Of a stretch of DNA of 64,000 nt, positions 25,688-36,941 are shown in pieces. Below the pieces are notes generated by a model. That model ran no database searches and was not told where the DNA came from. It worked only from the letters and a program-made list of their open reading frames with translations. This stretch comes from Pseudodesulfovibrio sp. S3. GTDB lineage: Bacteria; Desulfobacterota; Desulfovibrionia; Desulfovibrionales; Desulfovibrionaceae. Position numbers and translations under genes: made by a program. The stretch spans positions 62,001 to 126,000 of the forward strand of contig NZ_QTZO01000007.1 of the NCBI RefSeq assembly GCF_004025585.1, given 5' to 3'. Position 1 is the stretch's first letter; every line of letters starts with the position of its first letter.

Positions 25688-26617
25688 ATGTTCATAGACG
25701 CCATCACCTTCTGCGCCTCTGCTCTGCTGCTCTGGTTCGGCGCCAATTGGATCGTCACTTCGGCAGCCCTCATTGCCCGGAAGTTCAACGTGTCAGAGCT
25801 GGTCATCGGTCTGACCATCGTGGCGCTCGGCACCTCTGCGCCGGAATTCCTGGTGACCATCAATGCGGCCTTCCGGGGGCAGAACGATATCTCCCTTTCC
25901 AACGTGGTCGGTTCCAATATCTTCAATCTGGGTTTCATTCTCGGTCTCATGGCCATAATCAAGCCGCTGGTTTCCAATAGAACCATCGTCTACCGCGACG
26001 GAGTGCTGCTCTTCCTGACCACTGCAGGTATCCTGGCCGTATCCTTTACCGGCGAATTGGGCCGTGTGTTCGGCGGATGTCTCGTGGCCCTGCTCATAGG
26101 CTATCTGGTTTATCTCGGCATGAAGCGCGAGGCCGTGGGCGAGGAGGAGTTGGAGGAAACCAGGGGCAAGGTCGCTTCATGGCTGGACGGGGTGCTTCTG
26201 ATCGGCGGGTTCGTGGCCATCGCCTTGGGCGGTCACCTGATGGTCACGGCAGCCACTTCCATTGCCACGGAACTGGGCGTTTCCTCCTGGGTCATCGGCG
26301 TGACCATCGTGGCCGCCGGCACCAGCCTGCCCGAGCTGGTCACTTGTCTGGCAGCTTCGGTCAAGGGCAAGAACGAGATGCTCCTTGGCAACCTCATCGG
26401 CTCGGATTTCTTCAACTTCGCGGGGGTGCTCGGCCTGACCTGTCTGCTTAAGCCGTTGCCTGTCTCTCCCGAGGCTTCAAGCGGATTGATCCTTCTGGTC
26501 GGCATGGTCGGGCTGGTGCTCATCCTGCTGCGCACGGGCTGGCGGCTTACCCGTTTTGAAGGCGCACTGCTCATCCTGATCAATCTGGCCCGGTGGGCGC
26601 ACGATTTCATGGGCTGA
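25688..26617 (+). CDS. Calcium/sodium (CaCA-family) antiporter
   Basis: This 309-residue membrane protein has two inverted repeats, each with the cation-binding alpha motif: LTIVALGTSAPEFLV with following SNVVGSNIFNLGF in the first half, and VTIVAAGTSLPELVT with LGNLIGSDFFNFAG in the second. This is the YrbG-like type with about ten helices and a short central loop (EELEETRGK). It exchanges Ca2+ for Na+ or H+ at the inner membrane. It starts 36 nt after the PP-loop gene and may share its transcript. Confidence 0.92.
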   Translation: MFIDAITFCASALLLWFGANWIVTSAALIARKFNVSELVIGLTIVALGTSAPEFLVTINAAFRGQNDISLSNVVGSNIFNLGFILGLMAIIKPLVSNRTIVYRDGVLLFLTTAGILAVSFTGELGRVFGGCLVALLIGYLVYLGMKREAVGEEELEETRGKVASWLDGVLLIGGFVAIALGGHLMVTAATSIATELGVSSWVIGVTIVAAGTSLPELVTCLAASVKGKNEMLLGNLIGSDFFNFAGVLGLTCLLKPLPVSPEASSGLILLVGMVGLVLILLRTGWRLTRFEGALLILINLARWAHDFMG

Positions 26618-26686
26618 CGAAATTTTCCCCGTGGAGGCCGACAGTCCGTTTGGAGCTTGGAGGCCGTCCGGGGAATGGGTGCGCCG

Positions 26687-26729
26687 CGAAAAGTCCCCCG
26701 CATGTGAAAAACATGCGGGGGCTTTTCGC
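26687..26729. terminator. Bidirectional terminator
   Basis: CGAAAAGTCCCCCGCATGT and ACATGCGGGGGCTTTTCG form a stem of about 19 bp around GAAAA, between convergent genes. Confidence 0.85.
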
Positions 26730-26754
26730 GGAAACGCGGTTGTTCGACGGTTCG

Positions 26755-27678
26755 CTAGTAGACCATTCCCATCCGGGTTTTTACCTCGTCCAAGGTTTCG
26801 GCACCGATCTCCCGGACCCTGTCCCGGCCCTTGTTCAGGATTTCGCGCAGGAAGCCGGGCTCTTTTTCCAGTTCCTTGCGGCGATTGCGGATCGGTTCCA
26901 GAAAGGCATTGACGCCTTCCGCCAGGGCGGGCTTGAAGATCCCCATGCGCTCATCGGGCTCCACGCCGAACAGCTTGCCATACGTGAAAAGGACGTGCCC
27001 TTCGCCGGAATACGCCTTTTTGATCTTGAGATTCACTGTTGGTTCGTCGTCCGTGAGGTTGATGACGTTGTTCAGCGACTTCGACATCTTGTTTTTGCCG
27101 TCGAGTCCCGGAAGCCGGGGAAACCGGGAGACCAGGTAATCCGGGATGGGAAAGACCTCGCCGAAGAGGGTGTTGAACCGGCGGGCGACTTCCCGGGTTT
27201 GTTCGATGTGCGGAATCTGGTCCTCGCCCACGGGCACCAGGTTCGCCTTGGGCAGAAGGATGTCGGCCGCCTGGGACACCGGAAAGGAGAGAAAACCGAG
27301 GTTCATGTGCTCATAGCTGGTTCCGGCCTGCTCCATCTCCGCCTTGACCGTGGGGTTCCGCTTGGCCCGGCCGACAGTGACCAGGAAGGTGAAGAACATG
27401 GTCAACTCGGCCAGTTCGGGGATTTCGCTCTGCACGAAGAAGGTGACTTTTTCGGGGTTCAGCCCAACGGCCAGGTTGTCGAGCAGGGCCTGATATACGT
27501 TGGTGCGGATGGCCTTGCCCTTCTCGTCGTCCAGGTGATCGTAAAGGACCTGCATGTCCGCCAGGATGATGAAGGTCTCGTACTCGTCCTGTAACGCGAT
27601 CCGGGATTCCAGCGAACCGAAGTAGTGGCCGATGTGCAGGTTGCCCGTTGTTCGTTCCCCGGTCAGAATTCTGTCCAT
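26755..27678 (-). CDS. trpS: Tryptophanyl-tRNA synthetase
   Basis: This 307-residue class I synthetase has GNLHIGHYFGSLES (HIGH) and NKMSKSLNN (KMSKS), with ADMQVLYDHL, a Trp-pocket YEHMNLGFLSFPVSQAADIL region (core FPVSQAADI) and PVGEDQIPHIEQTR. Length is normal for the bacterial enzyme. The ATG at 27678 is preferred: AAAGGAG lies 9 nt upstream, and that ribosome site overlaps the alternative ATG at 27696. Confidence 0.97.
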   Translation of the reverse strand: MDRILTGERTTGNLHIGHYFGSLESRIALQDEYETFIILADMQVLYDHLDDEKGKAIRTNVYQALLDNLAVGLNPEKVTFFVQSEIPELAELTMFFTFLVTVGRAKRNPTVKAEMEQAGTSYEHMNLGFLSFPVSQAADILLPKANLVPVGEDQIPHIEQTREVARRFNTLFGEVFPIPDYLVSRFPRLPGLDGKNKMSKSLNNVINLTDDEPTVNLKIKKAYSGEGHVLFTYGKLFGVEPDERMGIFKPALAEGVNAFLEPIRNRRKELEKEPGFLREILNKGRDRVREIGAETLDEVKTRMGMVY

Positions 27679-27720
27679 TGTTGTGGCTCCTTTCATAGGG
27701 CTTGAAAATGCATGAAAAAA

Positions 27721-27745
27721 GGGCCGTCGGATAAGCCGACGGCCC
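27721..27745 (-). terminator. Terminator between methyltransferase and trpS
   Basis: A perfect 10-bp inverted repeat (GGGCCGTCGG / CCGACGGCCC) with 5-nt loop is followed on the minus strand by TTTTTT. Confidence 0.85.
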
Positions 27746-27944
27746 TAAAAGCCCATGCCGCCGACCAAGAATGCCGACAGCTTGCGTTAATCAGTTCGCT
27801 ATGCTGTTGGCATATTTGAGGAAGTACGCCACCAGCGCCGTGTTGTGTGTTGTGCTTGTAAATGCATGTCTCGGGCTTTAACGGATTGCCGAACAGGCTG
27901 TCAAGCGGCGGACTGCCCGTCTGGGCCAGGTTTTGGCCTGGCGA

Positions 27945-28718
27945 TCAGGAATCGGCCTGAGCGTTCCAGATCAGCAAATCGATCTTGTAGTCCGTCCGAT
28001 CCACATACTGGCCGGGTTCTTCTTCGAACCGGGCCAGATACTCCTTGAGATGATCCTGGTCCGGGGTCACGCCGTATTGGCTGAGGAAGGTGGCGCACGA
28101 ATCCATCCTGGCCTCCAGGCTCTTGGGTGTGACCCATGTTCCTTCCACCGGATATCGGGTGTAGGGAATGGAGTGGTCCTCCAGCCACAAACGCATGTCC
28201 GTGCCGTTGGTGAACACCTTGGGCGTGACGTCGTAGTGCTCGTACAGGCCGGTCATTATTTGGGAGTTCATGACTCCGGCAAACCCCATGAAAACAGTCC
28301 AACGTCCTGCATGGCGCAGAAGTTGGAACCGGGATTCGTCGCTCTGGATGGCAGGCGTCATGGAGCAGAATACGATGTCGTAGGTTGCATCGCTCTGAAA
28401 ATCCATCCACTCCGACCGCACGTAGTCGATGTTGTCCAGCCCCTGGGTGACGGCGTCCTGCCGCAGGAAGTCCAGCATTTGCTGTGAGATGTCCAGGGCG
28501 GTGACCCGGCGTGCTTCCCTGGCAAGACGGATGGTGTACATGCCGCTGCCGCAGCCCACGTCCAGTACGGTGCTGCCGCGAAAGTCCACGCCATGCTTCC
28601 TGATCCTGTTCAGGATGCCTGCCTCGTAGGTGTGTTCCCCTTCCTCGAAACGCGGAAAGGTTCTGGCCTTTCGGTCCCAGAAATCCTTTTTCGTGTCTTT
28701 TTGATCTACAACGTTCAT
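27945..28718 (-). CDS. SAM-dependent methyltransferase
   Basis: This 257-residue class I methyltransferase has SAM motif I VLDVGCGSGMYT, acidic motif VTALDISQQMLDFL, and VFCSMTPAIQ at motif IV-V. The C-terminal third is specific (DHSIPYTRYPVEGTWVTP core) and unassigned. The substrate is unknown. It is monocistronic. About 200 nt between its stop and the trpS terminator hold no supported gene, though short coding-like stretches occur in two frames there. Confidence 0.82.
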   Translation of the reverse strand: MNVVDQKDTKKDFWDRKARTFPRFEEGEHTYEAGILNRIRKHGVDFRGSTVLDVGCGSGMYTIRLAREARRVTALDISQQMLDFLRQDAVTQGLDNIDYVRSEWMDFQSDATYDIVFCSMTPAIQSDESRFQLLRHAGRWTVFMGFAGVMNSQIMTGLYEHYDVTPKVFTNGTDMRLWLEDHSIPYTRYPVEGTWVTPKSLEARMDSCATFLSQYGVTPDQDHLKEYLARFEEEPGQYVDRTDYKIDLLIWNAQADS

Positions 28719-29152
28719 ATGGCGGTTACCTTATTGGGTTTTTTCATGGCCGGACATTCCCAGTCCTGTGAGGCCCGCTGCCTTGCATTGGGGTAGAAGC
28801 CATGCGGCGATGTTCTCATTTTTCCCGGTCGTTTGAACAATCGGCATAGAGTGGCACATTGCGTGCCTTTTTTTAAATTGGGTATTGATAAAAGACAACA
28901 AAAAATGCGTAATATACTTCCTGAAGGTGTAGCAATCAAAGTGCGGGCATCCTCAAGTGTGAGCGCATGGTCGGAATTCGGCTTGTTGTGTGAGGCTTTG
29001 ATTTGGAGATGGATTATGCCAACCCCTTGTGAACATGCGACCTATTTGTCACAATTCCTTGACGCTTTATTCACACGACAACACGCTAATGTAACTTCTT
29101 GGGCGTAGGTATCTGTGGAGAAAACAAACCATACGACTTTAGGAGGTCGAGA
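28719..29152. other. Divergent intergenic region before the alkaline phosphatase gene
   Basis: These 434 nt are AT-rich for this genome and should hold the promoters of the methyltransferase (-) and the phosphatase (+). At 29047-29065 TTGTCACAATTCCTTGAC resembles a degenerate Pho-box direct repeat (CTGTCA type), which would suit a phosphatase, but the second half is weak. A 30-codon frame from an ATG at about 29016 is not convincing. Confidence 0.4.
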
Positions 29153-30625
29153 ATGTTGAAAGTGGAAAAAGTTTTTGTGAAATGCGCATTTGCGCTGGCT
29201 GTCGCCATGATGTTCATGGTCGGCAATGCCTATGCGGAGAGCGCCAAGTATGTCTTCCTGTTCATCGGCGACGGCATGGGGCTGCCCCAGCGCGCCGCTA
29301 CAGCCGCCTACACCGGCAAGAAACTGGCCATCGATTCCATGCCCGCGCAGGGTGTGACCACCACCTTTGCCAATGACCGGTTCATCACCGGCTCGGCGGC
29401 GTCCGCCACGGCCCTGGCCACCGGCGTCAAGACCAATATCAACTACATCGGCATGGACCCGGACTTCAAGCCGGTCAAAAACCTGGCCGAAATGGCCAAG
29501 GAGCAGGGCAAGAAGGTCGGCATCGTCTCTTCCGTGTCCATTGACCACGCCACTCCGGCCGCCTTTTACGCCCACGTCAAGACCCGCAAGATGTATCACG
29601 AAATCGACTGTGCCCTGGCCGAGTCCGGTTTTGACTTCTTCGCAGGCGGCGGCATGGTCGATCCGACCGGCAAGAAGTCCAAGGCTCCCCTCGGCGATGC
29701 CCTGGAAAAGGCCAAGGCCAACGGCTACAGGATCGTTTCCGACAAGAAGGAATTCATGGCGCTGAAGCCCGGCGACGGCAAGGTGCTCGCCTGGAATGCA
29801 TGGCTTCAGGACGCCCAGGCCCTTCCCTATTCCATGGACATGACGGACAAGGACATTACCCTGCCTGAATTCACCGGAAAGGCCATCGAGATGCTCGACA
29901 ACGACAAGGGCTTTTTCCTGATGGTCGAAGGTGGCAAGATCGACTGGGCCTGTCACGCCAATGATGCCGCGGCCTCGATCCTGAACACCATCGCCTTTGA
30001 TCAGGCCGCGCAAAAGGCGCTGGATTTTTACAAGAAGCATCCCAATGACACCCTGATCGTCGTCACCGGCGACCACGAATGCGGCGGCCTGACCCTGGGC
30101 TTCGCCGGTACCCAGTACGGCAGCAACTATGAGGTTCTTGGCAACCAGAAGATCTCTTTCCAGAAGTTCACCGATGAGGTCATGGCCGACTTCAGGAAGA
30201 GCGGCGGCGACTTCGAGGCCATGAAGCCTGTCATCACCAAGAACTTCGGCCTGAAGTTCGCCGGTGATCCCAAAAAGGATATCCTGGTCCTGGCAGACTA
30301 TCAGATCGACGAACTCAAGACCGCCTTTGCCCGTTCCATGAAAGCCGAGGCCAAGGCCGAGGGTGCCGAGTATCTGCTCTACGGTGACTATGACCCGTTG
30401 TCCGTGACCCTGACGCATCTGCTCAACCAGAAGGCCGGGCTTGCCTGGACTTCCTACAAGCATACCGGCGTGCCTGTGTCCACCTCCGCCATCGGCGTGG
30501 GTTCCGAGCAGTTCAACGGCTACTATGACAACGTGGACATCGCCACCAAGATCATGTCCTCCATGGGCCTTCAGGCCCAGCCGCAGTACGTTGAATCCGG
30601 CAAGGTCCGGATCGCCGCCAATTAA
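29153..30625 (+). CDS. Alkaline phosphatase
   Basis: This 490-residue protein has a signal peptide (helix FVKCAFALAVAMMFMVGNAYA, cut after AYA). The mature protein has FLFIGDGMGLPQRAA (metal-binding Asp), the nucleophile Ser in FITGSAASATALATGVK, VSIDHATPAAFYAH, FLMVEGGKIDWACHANDA, VTGDHECGGLTLG and a C-terminal metal His near KHTGVPVSTSAIG. It is a zinc-dependent periplasmic phosphomonoesterase of the PhoA superfamily. AGGAGG lies ahead of the ATG. The upstream DNA may carry a Pho-type site. It is followed by a YibE gene. Confidence 0.9.
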   Translation: MLKVEKVFVKCAFALAVAMMFMVGNAYAESAKYVFLFIGDGMGLPQRAATAAYTGKKLAIDSMPAQGVTTTFANDRFITGSAASATALATGVKTNINYIGMDPDFKPVKNLAEMAKEQGKKVGIVSSVSIDHATPAAFYAHVKTRKMYHEIDCALAESGFDFFAGGGMVDPTGKKSKAPLGDALEKAKANGYRIVSDKKEFMALKPGDGKVLAWNAWLQDAQALPYSMDMTDKDITLPEFTGKAIEMLDNDKGFFLMVEGGKIDWACHANDAAASILNTIAFDQAAQKALDFYKKHPNDTLIVVTGDHECGGLTLGFAGTQYGSNYEVLGNQKISFQKFTDEVMADFRKSGGDFEAMKPVITKNFGLKFAGDPKKDILVLADYQIDELKTAFARSMKAEAKAEGAEYLLYGDYDPLSVTLTHLLNQKAGLAWTSYKHTGVPVSTSAIGVGSEQFNGYYDNVDIATKIMSSMGLQAQPQYVESGKVRIAAN

Positions 30626-30690
30626 CCCACAGAAACTCCATTTGCGGGCGGGCCGGTCCATCCGGTTCGCCCGCATTACTCAAGGTGCCC

Positions 30691-31842
30691 ATGTATTCAC
30701 CCGACAGGAAGACCCGCGACAGGCTGCTCGTCATCGTTTTTACCGTTCTGGCCACGGCCCTCTATTTTTTGCCCACCGGATTCGAGAGCCACAAGGATGA
30801 GGAGGCCGTCCGCTGCACCGCTGAAGTGTTGCACGTGGACGACGACAATATCATGCGGCTCGGGCTCATTCTCTCGGGCGAGCAGAGCGTGACCCTCAAG
30901 ATTCTGGACGGCCCCTTCAAGGGCGAGGAGTTCGACGCCCACAATCAGCTCATGGGACAGTTGGACCGGGACAAGCTCTTCAAACCCGGGGATACGGCCT
31001 ACGTTGTCCTGACCCTCGGCGAGGACGGCCGTGTCATCTATGCCAACCCGCAGGCCCACTATCGCCTCGGGCTGGAACTGCTCCTGCTCGGCCTGTTCGC
31101 CGGATTGCTCCTCCTGTTCGGGGGCATGACCGGACTCAAGGCGCTGCTCTCCTTCGTGTTCACGGGCATGGTCCTGTGGAAGGTGCTGGTCCCGCTCCTG
31201 CTCAAGGGCGTGGACCCGGTCTGGCTGGCCCTGTCCGTGGTGGCGCTCCTGAGCGCGGTGATCATCTTTCTGGTGGCGGGCGTGAACCGCACCGGCCTGA
31301 CCGCGTTTGTCGGCGCGTTTCTCGGCGTGGTCTCGAGTTGCGCCCTGGCGGTCTTTTTCACCGGCAAGTTTCATGTGCACGGGGCGGTCATGCCCTTTGC
31401 CGAGACCCTGCTGTATGCCGGGTACGGCCACCTCGACCTGACCCGCATCTTCATGGCGGGCGTGTTCCTGGCGTCGAGCGGGGCGGTCATGGACCTGGCC
31501 ATGGACGTGGCTTCGGCCATGAGCGAGGTGGTGGATAAGAAGCCGGGCATCTCACGGACTGAGGCCGTCTGGTCCGGCATTCGTGTGGGCCGGGCCGTTG
31601 TCGGCACCATGACCACGACGTTGCTTTTGGCCTATTCCGGCGGGTACGTGACACTGCTCATGGCATTCATGGCCCAGGGCATCCCGCTTGATTCCACCTT
31701 CAATTTCATCTACGTGGCTGCTGAAGTTCTCAAGACCCTGGTGGGCAGTTTCGGTCTGGTTGCCGTGGCTCCGTTCACCGCCCTGGTAGGCAGTCTGCTG
31801 CTGGTGGGCGGGGAAACGCCGCAAGGCGCGCTTCGGCATTGA
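30691..31842 (+). CDS. YibE/F family membrane protein
   Basis: This 383-residue protein has an N-terminal anchor (LLVIVFTVLATALYFLPTGF), a soluble OB-like segment of about 95 residues (AEVLHVDDDNIM...GDTAYVVLTLGEDG), then seven or eight helices of the YibE/F domain with GVNRTGLTAFVGAFLGV, YAGYGHLDLTRIF and SSGAVMDLAMDVASAM. Function is unknown; a transport role is assumed for the family. ATG at 30691 is used; GTG at 30685 is possible. It lies 65 nt after the phosphatase gene and may be co-transcribed. Confidence 0.8.
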   Translation: MYSPDRKTRDRLLVIVFTVLATALYFLPTGFESHKDEEAVRCTAEVLHVDDDNIMRLGLILSGEQSVTLKILDGPFKGEEFDAHNQLMGQLDRDKLFKPGDTAYVVLTLGEDGRVIYANPQAHYRLGLELLLLGLFAGLLLLFGGMTGLKALLSFVFTGMVLWKVLVPLLLKGVDPVWLALSVVALLSAVIIFLVAGVNRTGLTAFVGAFLGVVSSCALAVFFTGKFHVHGAVMPFAETLLYAGYGHLDLTRIFMAGVFLASSGAVMDLAMDVASAMSEVVDKKPGISRTEAVWSGIRVGRAVVGTMTTTLLLAYSGGYVTLLMAFMAQGIPLDSTFNFIYVAAEVLKTLVGSFGLVAVAPFTALVGSLLLVGGETPQGALRH

Positions 31843-31899
31843 CGAAATCGCCCTGATAGGCGAACACCATGTCAGGAATTCAACAGCAAGGAGTAGAAT

Positions 31900-32337
31900 A
31901 TGCTTTCGATCCTGGGGAATCTGATCTGGTGGATCATCGGTGGCCTGTTCATGGCATTCGGCTGGTTTTTGGCCGGGTGTCTGCTGGCTATCACCATTAT
32001 CGGCCTGCCGTGGGCGCGCAGCGCGTTCGTCATCGCCAAGTTTGCCCTGATCCCGTTCGGGCGGACCCTGGTCCGCCGGGACCTCGTGACCGGCCAACAG
32101 GATGTCGGCACCTCGGACTGGGGGGTGATCGGCAACATCATCTGGTTCGTCTTTGCGGGCTGGTGGCTTTGTCTGGGGCATATTCTGGCTGCGCTCGGCT
32201 GTTTCATCACCATTCTCGGCATCCCCTGGGGCTGGCAGCATCTCAAACTGGCCGGCGCCACCCTGGCCCCCATCGGCATGACCTCGGTCACGGTGGAGGA
32301 AGCCGAACGACTGTATGGCGTTCGGGTGAACGGTTGA
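31900..32337 (+). CDS. YccF-domain inner-membrane protein
   Basis: This 145-residue protein is built of two YccF repeats: GNLIWWIIGGLFMAFGWFLA with TIIGLPWARSAFVIAKFAL, and GNIIWFVFAGWWLCLGHIL with TILGIPWGWQHLKLA. Each gives two helices, so four in all. YccF proteins are of unknown function. AAGGAGTAGAAT precedes the ATG. It lies 57 nt after the YibE gene in the same direction. Confidence 0.82.
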   Translation: MLSILGNLIWWIIGGLFMAFGWFLAGCLLAITIIGLPWARSAFVIAKFALIPFGRTLVRRDLVTGQQDVGTSDWGVIGNIIWFVFAGWWLCLGHILAALGCFITILGIPWGWQHLKLAGATLAPIGMTSVTVEEAERLYGVRVNG

Positions 32338-32458
32338 GGCCGGACGCATCGTTGTGCAAACGGGTGCACCCCCTTGCCAGCGAACCAAAAGCTGATTAGA
32401 TAAGGACAACGTCGGGATATCCCCGGCCAAAGCAGATAATCAATTCGGAGGAATACCA

Positions 32459-33193
32459 ATGTCTCAGTATCCCAGCATGCAACAGGCAGGCGCCACCAAA
32501 GCGGAAGTCGTCAACGTCTTCATGCGCGGTGTCTACGGTTGGATGAGCGCTGGCCTTGGCCTGACCGCTCTGGTGGCCTTTGCCGTCACCCAGTCCCAGG
32601 CTCTGATGCAGATGCTCTTCACCGTGAACCCGGCCACAGGCGCGGTGGGCATGTCCACGATGGTCTTCATCCTGCTCTTTGCCGAACTGGGCATTGTGTT
32701 CTACCTTGGCGCGCGCATCAGCAGCATGTCCCCAAGCACTGCCACCGCACTGTTTCTGCTCTATTCCGGCCTCAACGGCCTGACCCTGACCCCGATCCTG
32801 CTGGCCTATACCGCCGAATCCGTGGCCGCCACCTTCGTCATCACCGCCGGAATGTTCGGGGCCATGTCCCTGTATGGCCTGCTGACCAAGAAGGATCTGA
32901 CCAGTTGGGGCAGTCTGCTCTTCATGGGGCTGATCGGTATCATCATCGCCATGGTCGTGAACATGTTCCTGCAGAGTTCTGCCATGGCCTTTGCCATCTC
33001 CTGCATCGGCGTGATCATCTTCCTGGGGCTTACCGCCTACGACACCCAGAAGCTCAAGACCATGGGAGAGAACGTGCCCATGAGCGACACCGCCGCCATC
33101 CGGCGCGGGACCATTCTTGGTGCCTTGACCCTGTACCTGGATTTCATCAACCTGTTCCTCATGTTGCTCAGACTCATGGGCAACCGCAGGTAG
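32459..33193 (+). CDS. Bax inhibitor-1 / YccA family membrane protein
   Basis: This 244-residue protein has seven predicted helices. Typical blocks are VYGWMSAGLGLTALVAF, LSSLEL-like ALFLLYSGLNGLTL, TAGMFGAMSLYGL, the C-terminal FLGLTAYDTQKLK with conserved Asp, and GALTLYLDFINLF. Bacterial BI-1 proteins act as pH-sensitive ion leaks or modulators of FtsH. A strong GGAGGAA ribosome site precedes the ATG. It is followed by a terminator. Confidence 0.92.
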   Translation: MSQYPSMQQAGATKAEVVNVFMRGVYGWMSAGLGLTALVAFAVTQSQALMQMLFTVNPATGAVGMSTMVFILLFAELGIVFYLGARISSMSPSTATALFLLYSGLNGLTLTPILLAYTAESVAATFVITAGMFGAMSLYGLLTKKDLTSWGSLLFMGLIGIIIAMVVNMFLQSSAMAFAISCIGVIIFLGLTAYDTQKLKTMGENVPMSDTAAIRRGTILGALTLYLDFINLFLMLLRLMGNRR

Positions 33194-33213
33194 TTTCGAC
33201 GACACTGTACTTG

Positions 33214-33244
33214 AAGGCCGCATCCGCTTGGCGGGTGCGGCCTT
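33214..33244 (+). terminator. Terminator after the Bax inhibitor gene
   Basis: AAGGCCGCATCCGC pairs with GCGGGTGCGGCCTT (one mismatch) around a 3-nt loop, followed by TCTCTTT. Confidence 0.8.
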
Positions 33245-33350
33245 TCTCTTTGGATGGCGGTGGGTTCCCGAAAATGTGATGTCGACCTGCTTGCCACCGG
33301 AGTGAGAGCCACGTATGAATATGGGTGATGAACGTTCCCCATGGAGGACC

Positions 33351-34506
33351 ATGTCCGAATCAGTAACCGCGCTGCAGCATACCTTGGCACCCTTGCTCAA
33401 GCCTGTTTCCTGGCTTTACGGCGGTCTCATGCAGGTGCGTGCGGATCTCTACCGCCGCGGCCTTCTGCCCCGCTGGGAAGCGCCCGTCCTGACCGTGTCC
33501 GTGGGCAACATCGGGTGGGGCGGTTCCGGCAAGACCCCGTTGGCGGACTGGCTGCTCGGCTGGGCCGAAAACCAAGGCATTCCAGTGGCCCTGCTCACCC
33601 GGGGATATCGGGCAAAACCAGTTTCCCTCCCCTATGTGGTCAAGCCCGGCGCACTGGCCGAAGAGGCAGGGGATGAACCGCTCATGCTTGCCTGTGCCCA
33701 TGAGAAGGCGGTGGTGGTGGTGGACCCCGACCGGACCCGCGCAGGCAAGATGGTCATGAAGAATTTCAAGCCCGAACTGATCATCCTCGATGACGGATTC
33801 CAGCATATGGCCGTGCAGCGGCACCTGAATCTCGTTCTGCTCAAGCCCGAGGACGTCAGGGGTGGATGGAACAGCATCATCCCGGCCGGCACCTGGCGTG
33901 AACCCGTGGCCGCACTGGAGCGGGCCGATGCGTTCCTGCTCAAGATCGGTCCCAAGGGGTTTGCGGCCCTCAAACCGTATATCGAACACCGCCTGGAGCG
34001 GTTCAACAAGCCCGTGTTCAGCTTTCAGATCATGCCCACGGGCCTGCGCAAGGTGCTTGGAGGTGAAACCGCCCGTGATTTCGGCGGCGGCCAATACCTG
34101 CTTGTCACGGGCGTGGGCGACCCTGCTCAGGTCAAGGCCACGGCCATGGCATACTTCGGTTATGCTCCTCTCAAGCACATGGTTTTCAGGGATCATCATT
34201 TCTATACGAAGCACGACGTTTTGGAGATATCCGAGACAGCCAGGAAGTTGGGTTGCCGGGCCATCCTGTGCACGCCCAAGGACGCGGTCAAGTTCGGAGC
34301 CATGAGCACCAACGAGTTCTGGCAGTTCGATCTGCGCCTGGAATTCGGCCCGTCCACCATCGGCGTGGACACGCCTTTTTCCACGTGGTGGGACCGTCGT
34401 TATGACGCCTTTAATCTGCGCCGTGAGGATCGGGCCGCCTATGAGGCCGAGTTCCGGGGGCGGAGCTGGCCCGAGAAAAAAACATCTGCAAACGGGGATA
34501 CCGAAA

Positions 34507-34514
<8 letters not shown>
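33351..34514 (+). CDS. lpxK: Tetraacyldisaccharide 4'-kinase
   Basis: This 387-residue protein has the P-loop VGNIGWGGSGKTPLADWLL, ALLTRGYRAK, VVVDPDRTRAG and LIILDDGFQHMAVQRHLNL, all characteristic of LpxK. It phosphorylates the lipid A disaccharide at the inner membrane, so the organism makes LPS. The ATG at 33351 follows GGAGGACC; the frame is open to 33315 without a ribosome site. It overlaps rnr by 8 nt, an unusual pair of functions that implies translational coupling. Confidence 0.93.
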
Positions 34515-36708
<2,194 letters not shown>

Positions 36709-36720
36709 ATTTGTCTCGAC

Positions 36721-36752
36721 AGCCGGGGGAAGTGATTCTTCTTCCTCCGGCT
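36721..36752 (+). terminator. Hairpin after rnr
   Basis: AGCCGGGGGAAG pairs with CTTCCTCCGGCT (one mismatch) around an 8-nt loop, 12 nt past the stop; a CTTTTT run follows after about 15 nt. Confidence 0.6.
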
Positions 36753-36871
36753 CCATTCCCACCTTTTTCCAAACATTTTGTCCCCGCACAATGCGCTGCG
36801 GCCTGTTCGTTGGACTGTGCCACCTTCGTTGAGGCAGGGGGGAAGCAGTTCTGTGCGGGGAAACTCTGTGG

Positions 36872-36887
36872 TTGACACAAAAGTCAA
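36872..36887 (+). promoter_or_regulatory. Promoter/operator of the S24 repressor gene
   Basis: TTGACACAAAAGTCAA is an inverted repeat (TTGAC, 6 nt, GTCAA) whose left half is also a -35 box; TAAACA follows 17 nt after TTGACA as a possible -10. An operator overlapping the promoter fits self-repression by the S24 protein that starts at 36942. Confidence 0.45.
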
Positions 36888-36941
36888 TTTCAAGTAAACA
36901 TTATTTCCATAGAGCAACAATCTATTAACTAGGGCGCAACA

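Noticed and set aside
27750-27944. Coding-like short stretches after the methyltransferase gene, including a frame ending LVAYFLKYANSIAN
   Set aside because: The stretches lie in different frames and have no start codon with a ribosome site. Reading through the methyltransferase TGA is not supported by any SECIS-like stem.
29047-29065. Pho box upstream of alkaline phosphatase
   Set aside because: Only the first half-site resembles the consensus; the second is too weak to call a PhoB site.
28833-29108. Plus-strand frame before the alkaline phosphatase gene, with a 30-codon ATG version at about 29016
   Set aside because: Composition is not protein-like, and the frame covers the promoter region of the phosphatase gene.
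29042-30676. A 544-codon minus-strand frame opposite the alkaline phosphatase gene
   Set aside because: The plus-strand phosphatase is unambiguous; the antisense frame has no domain or ribosome site.
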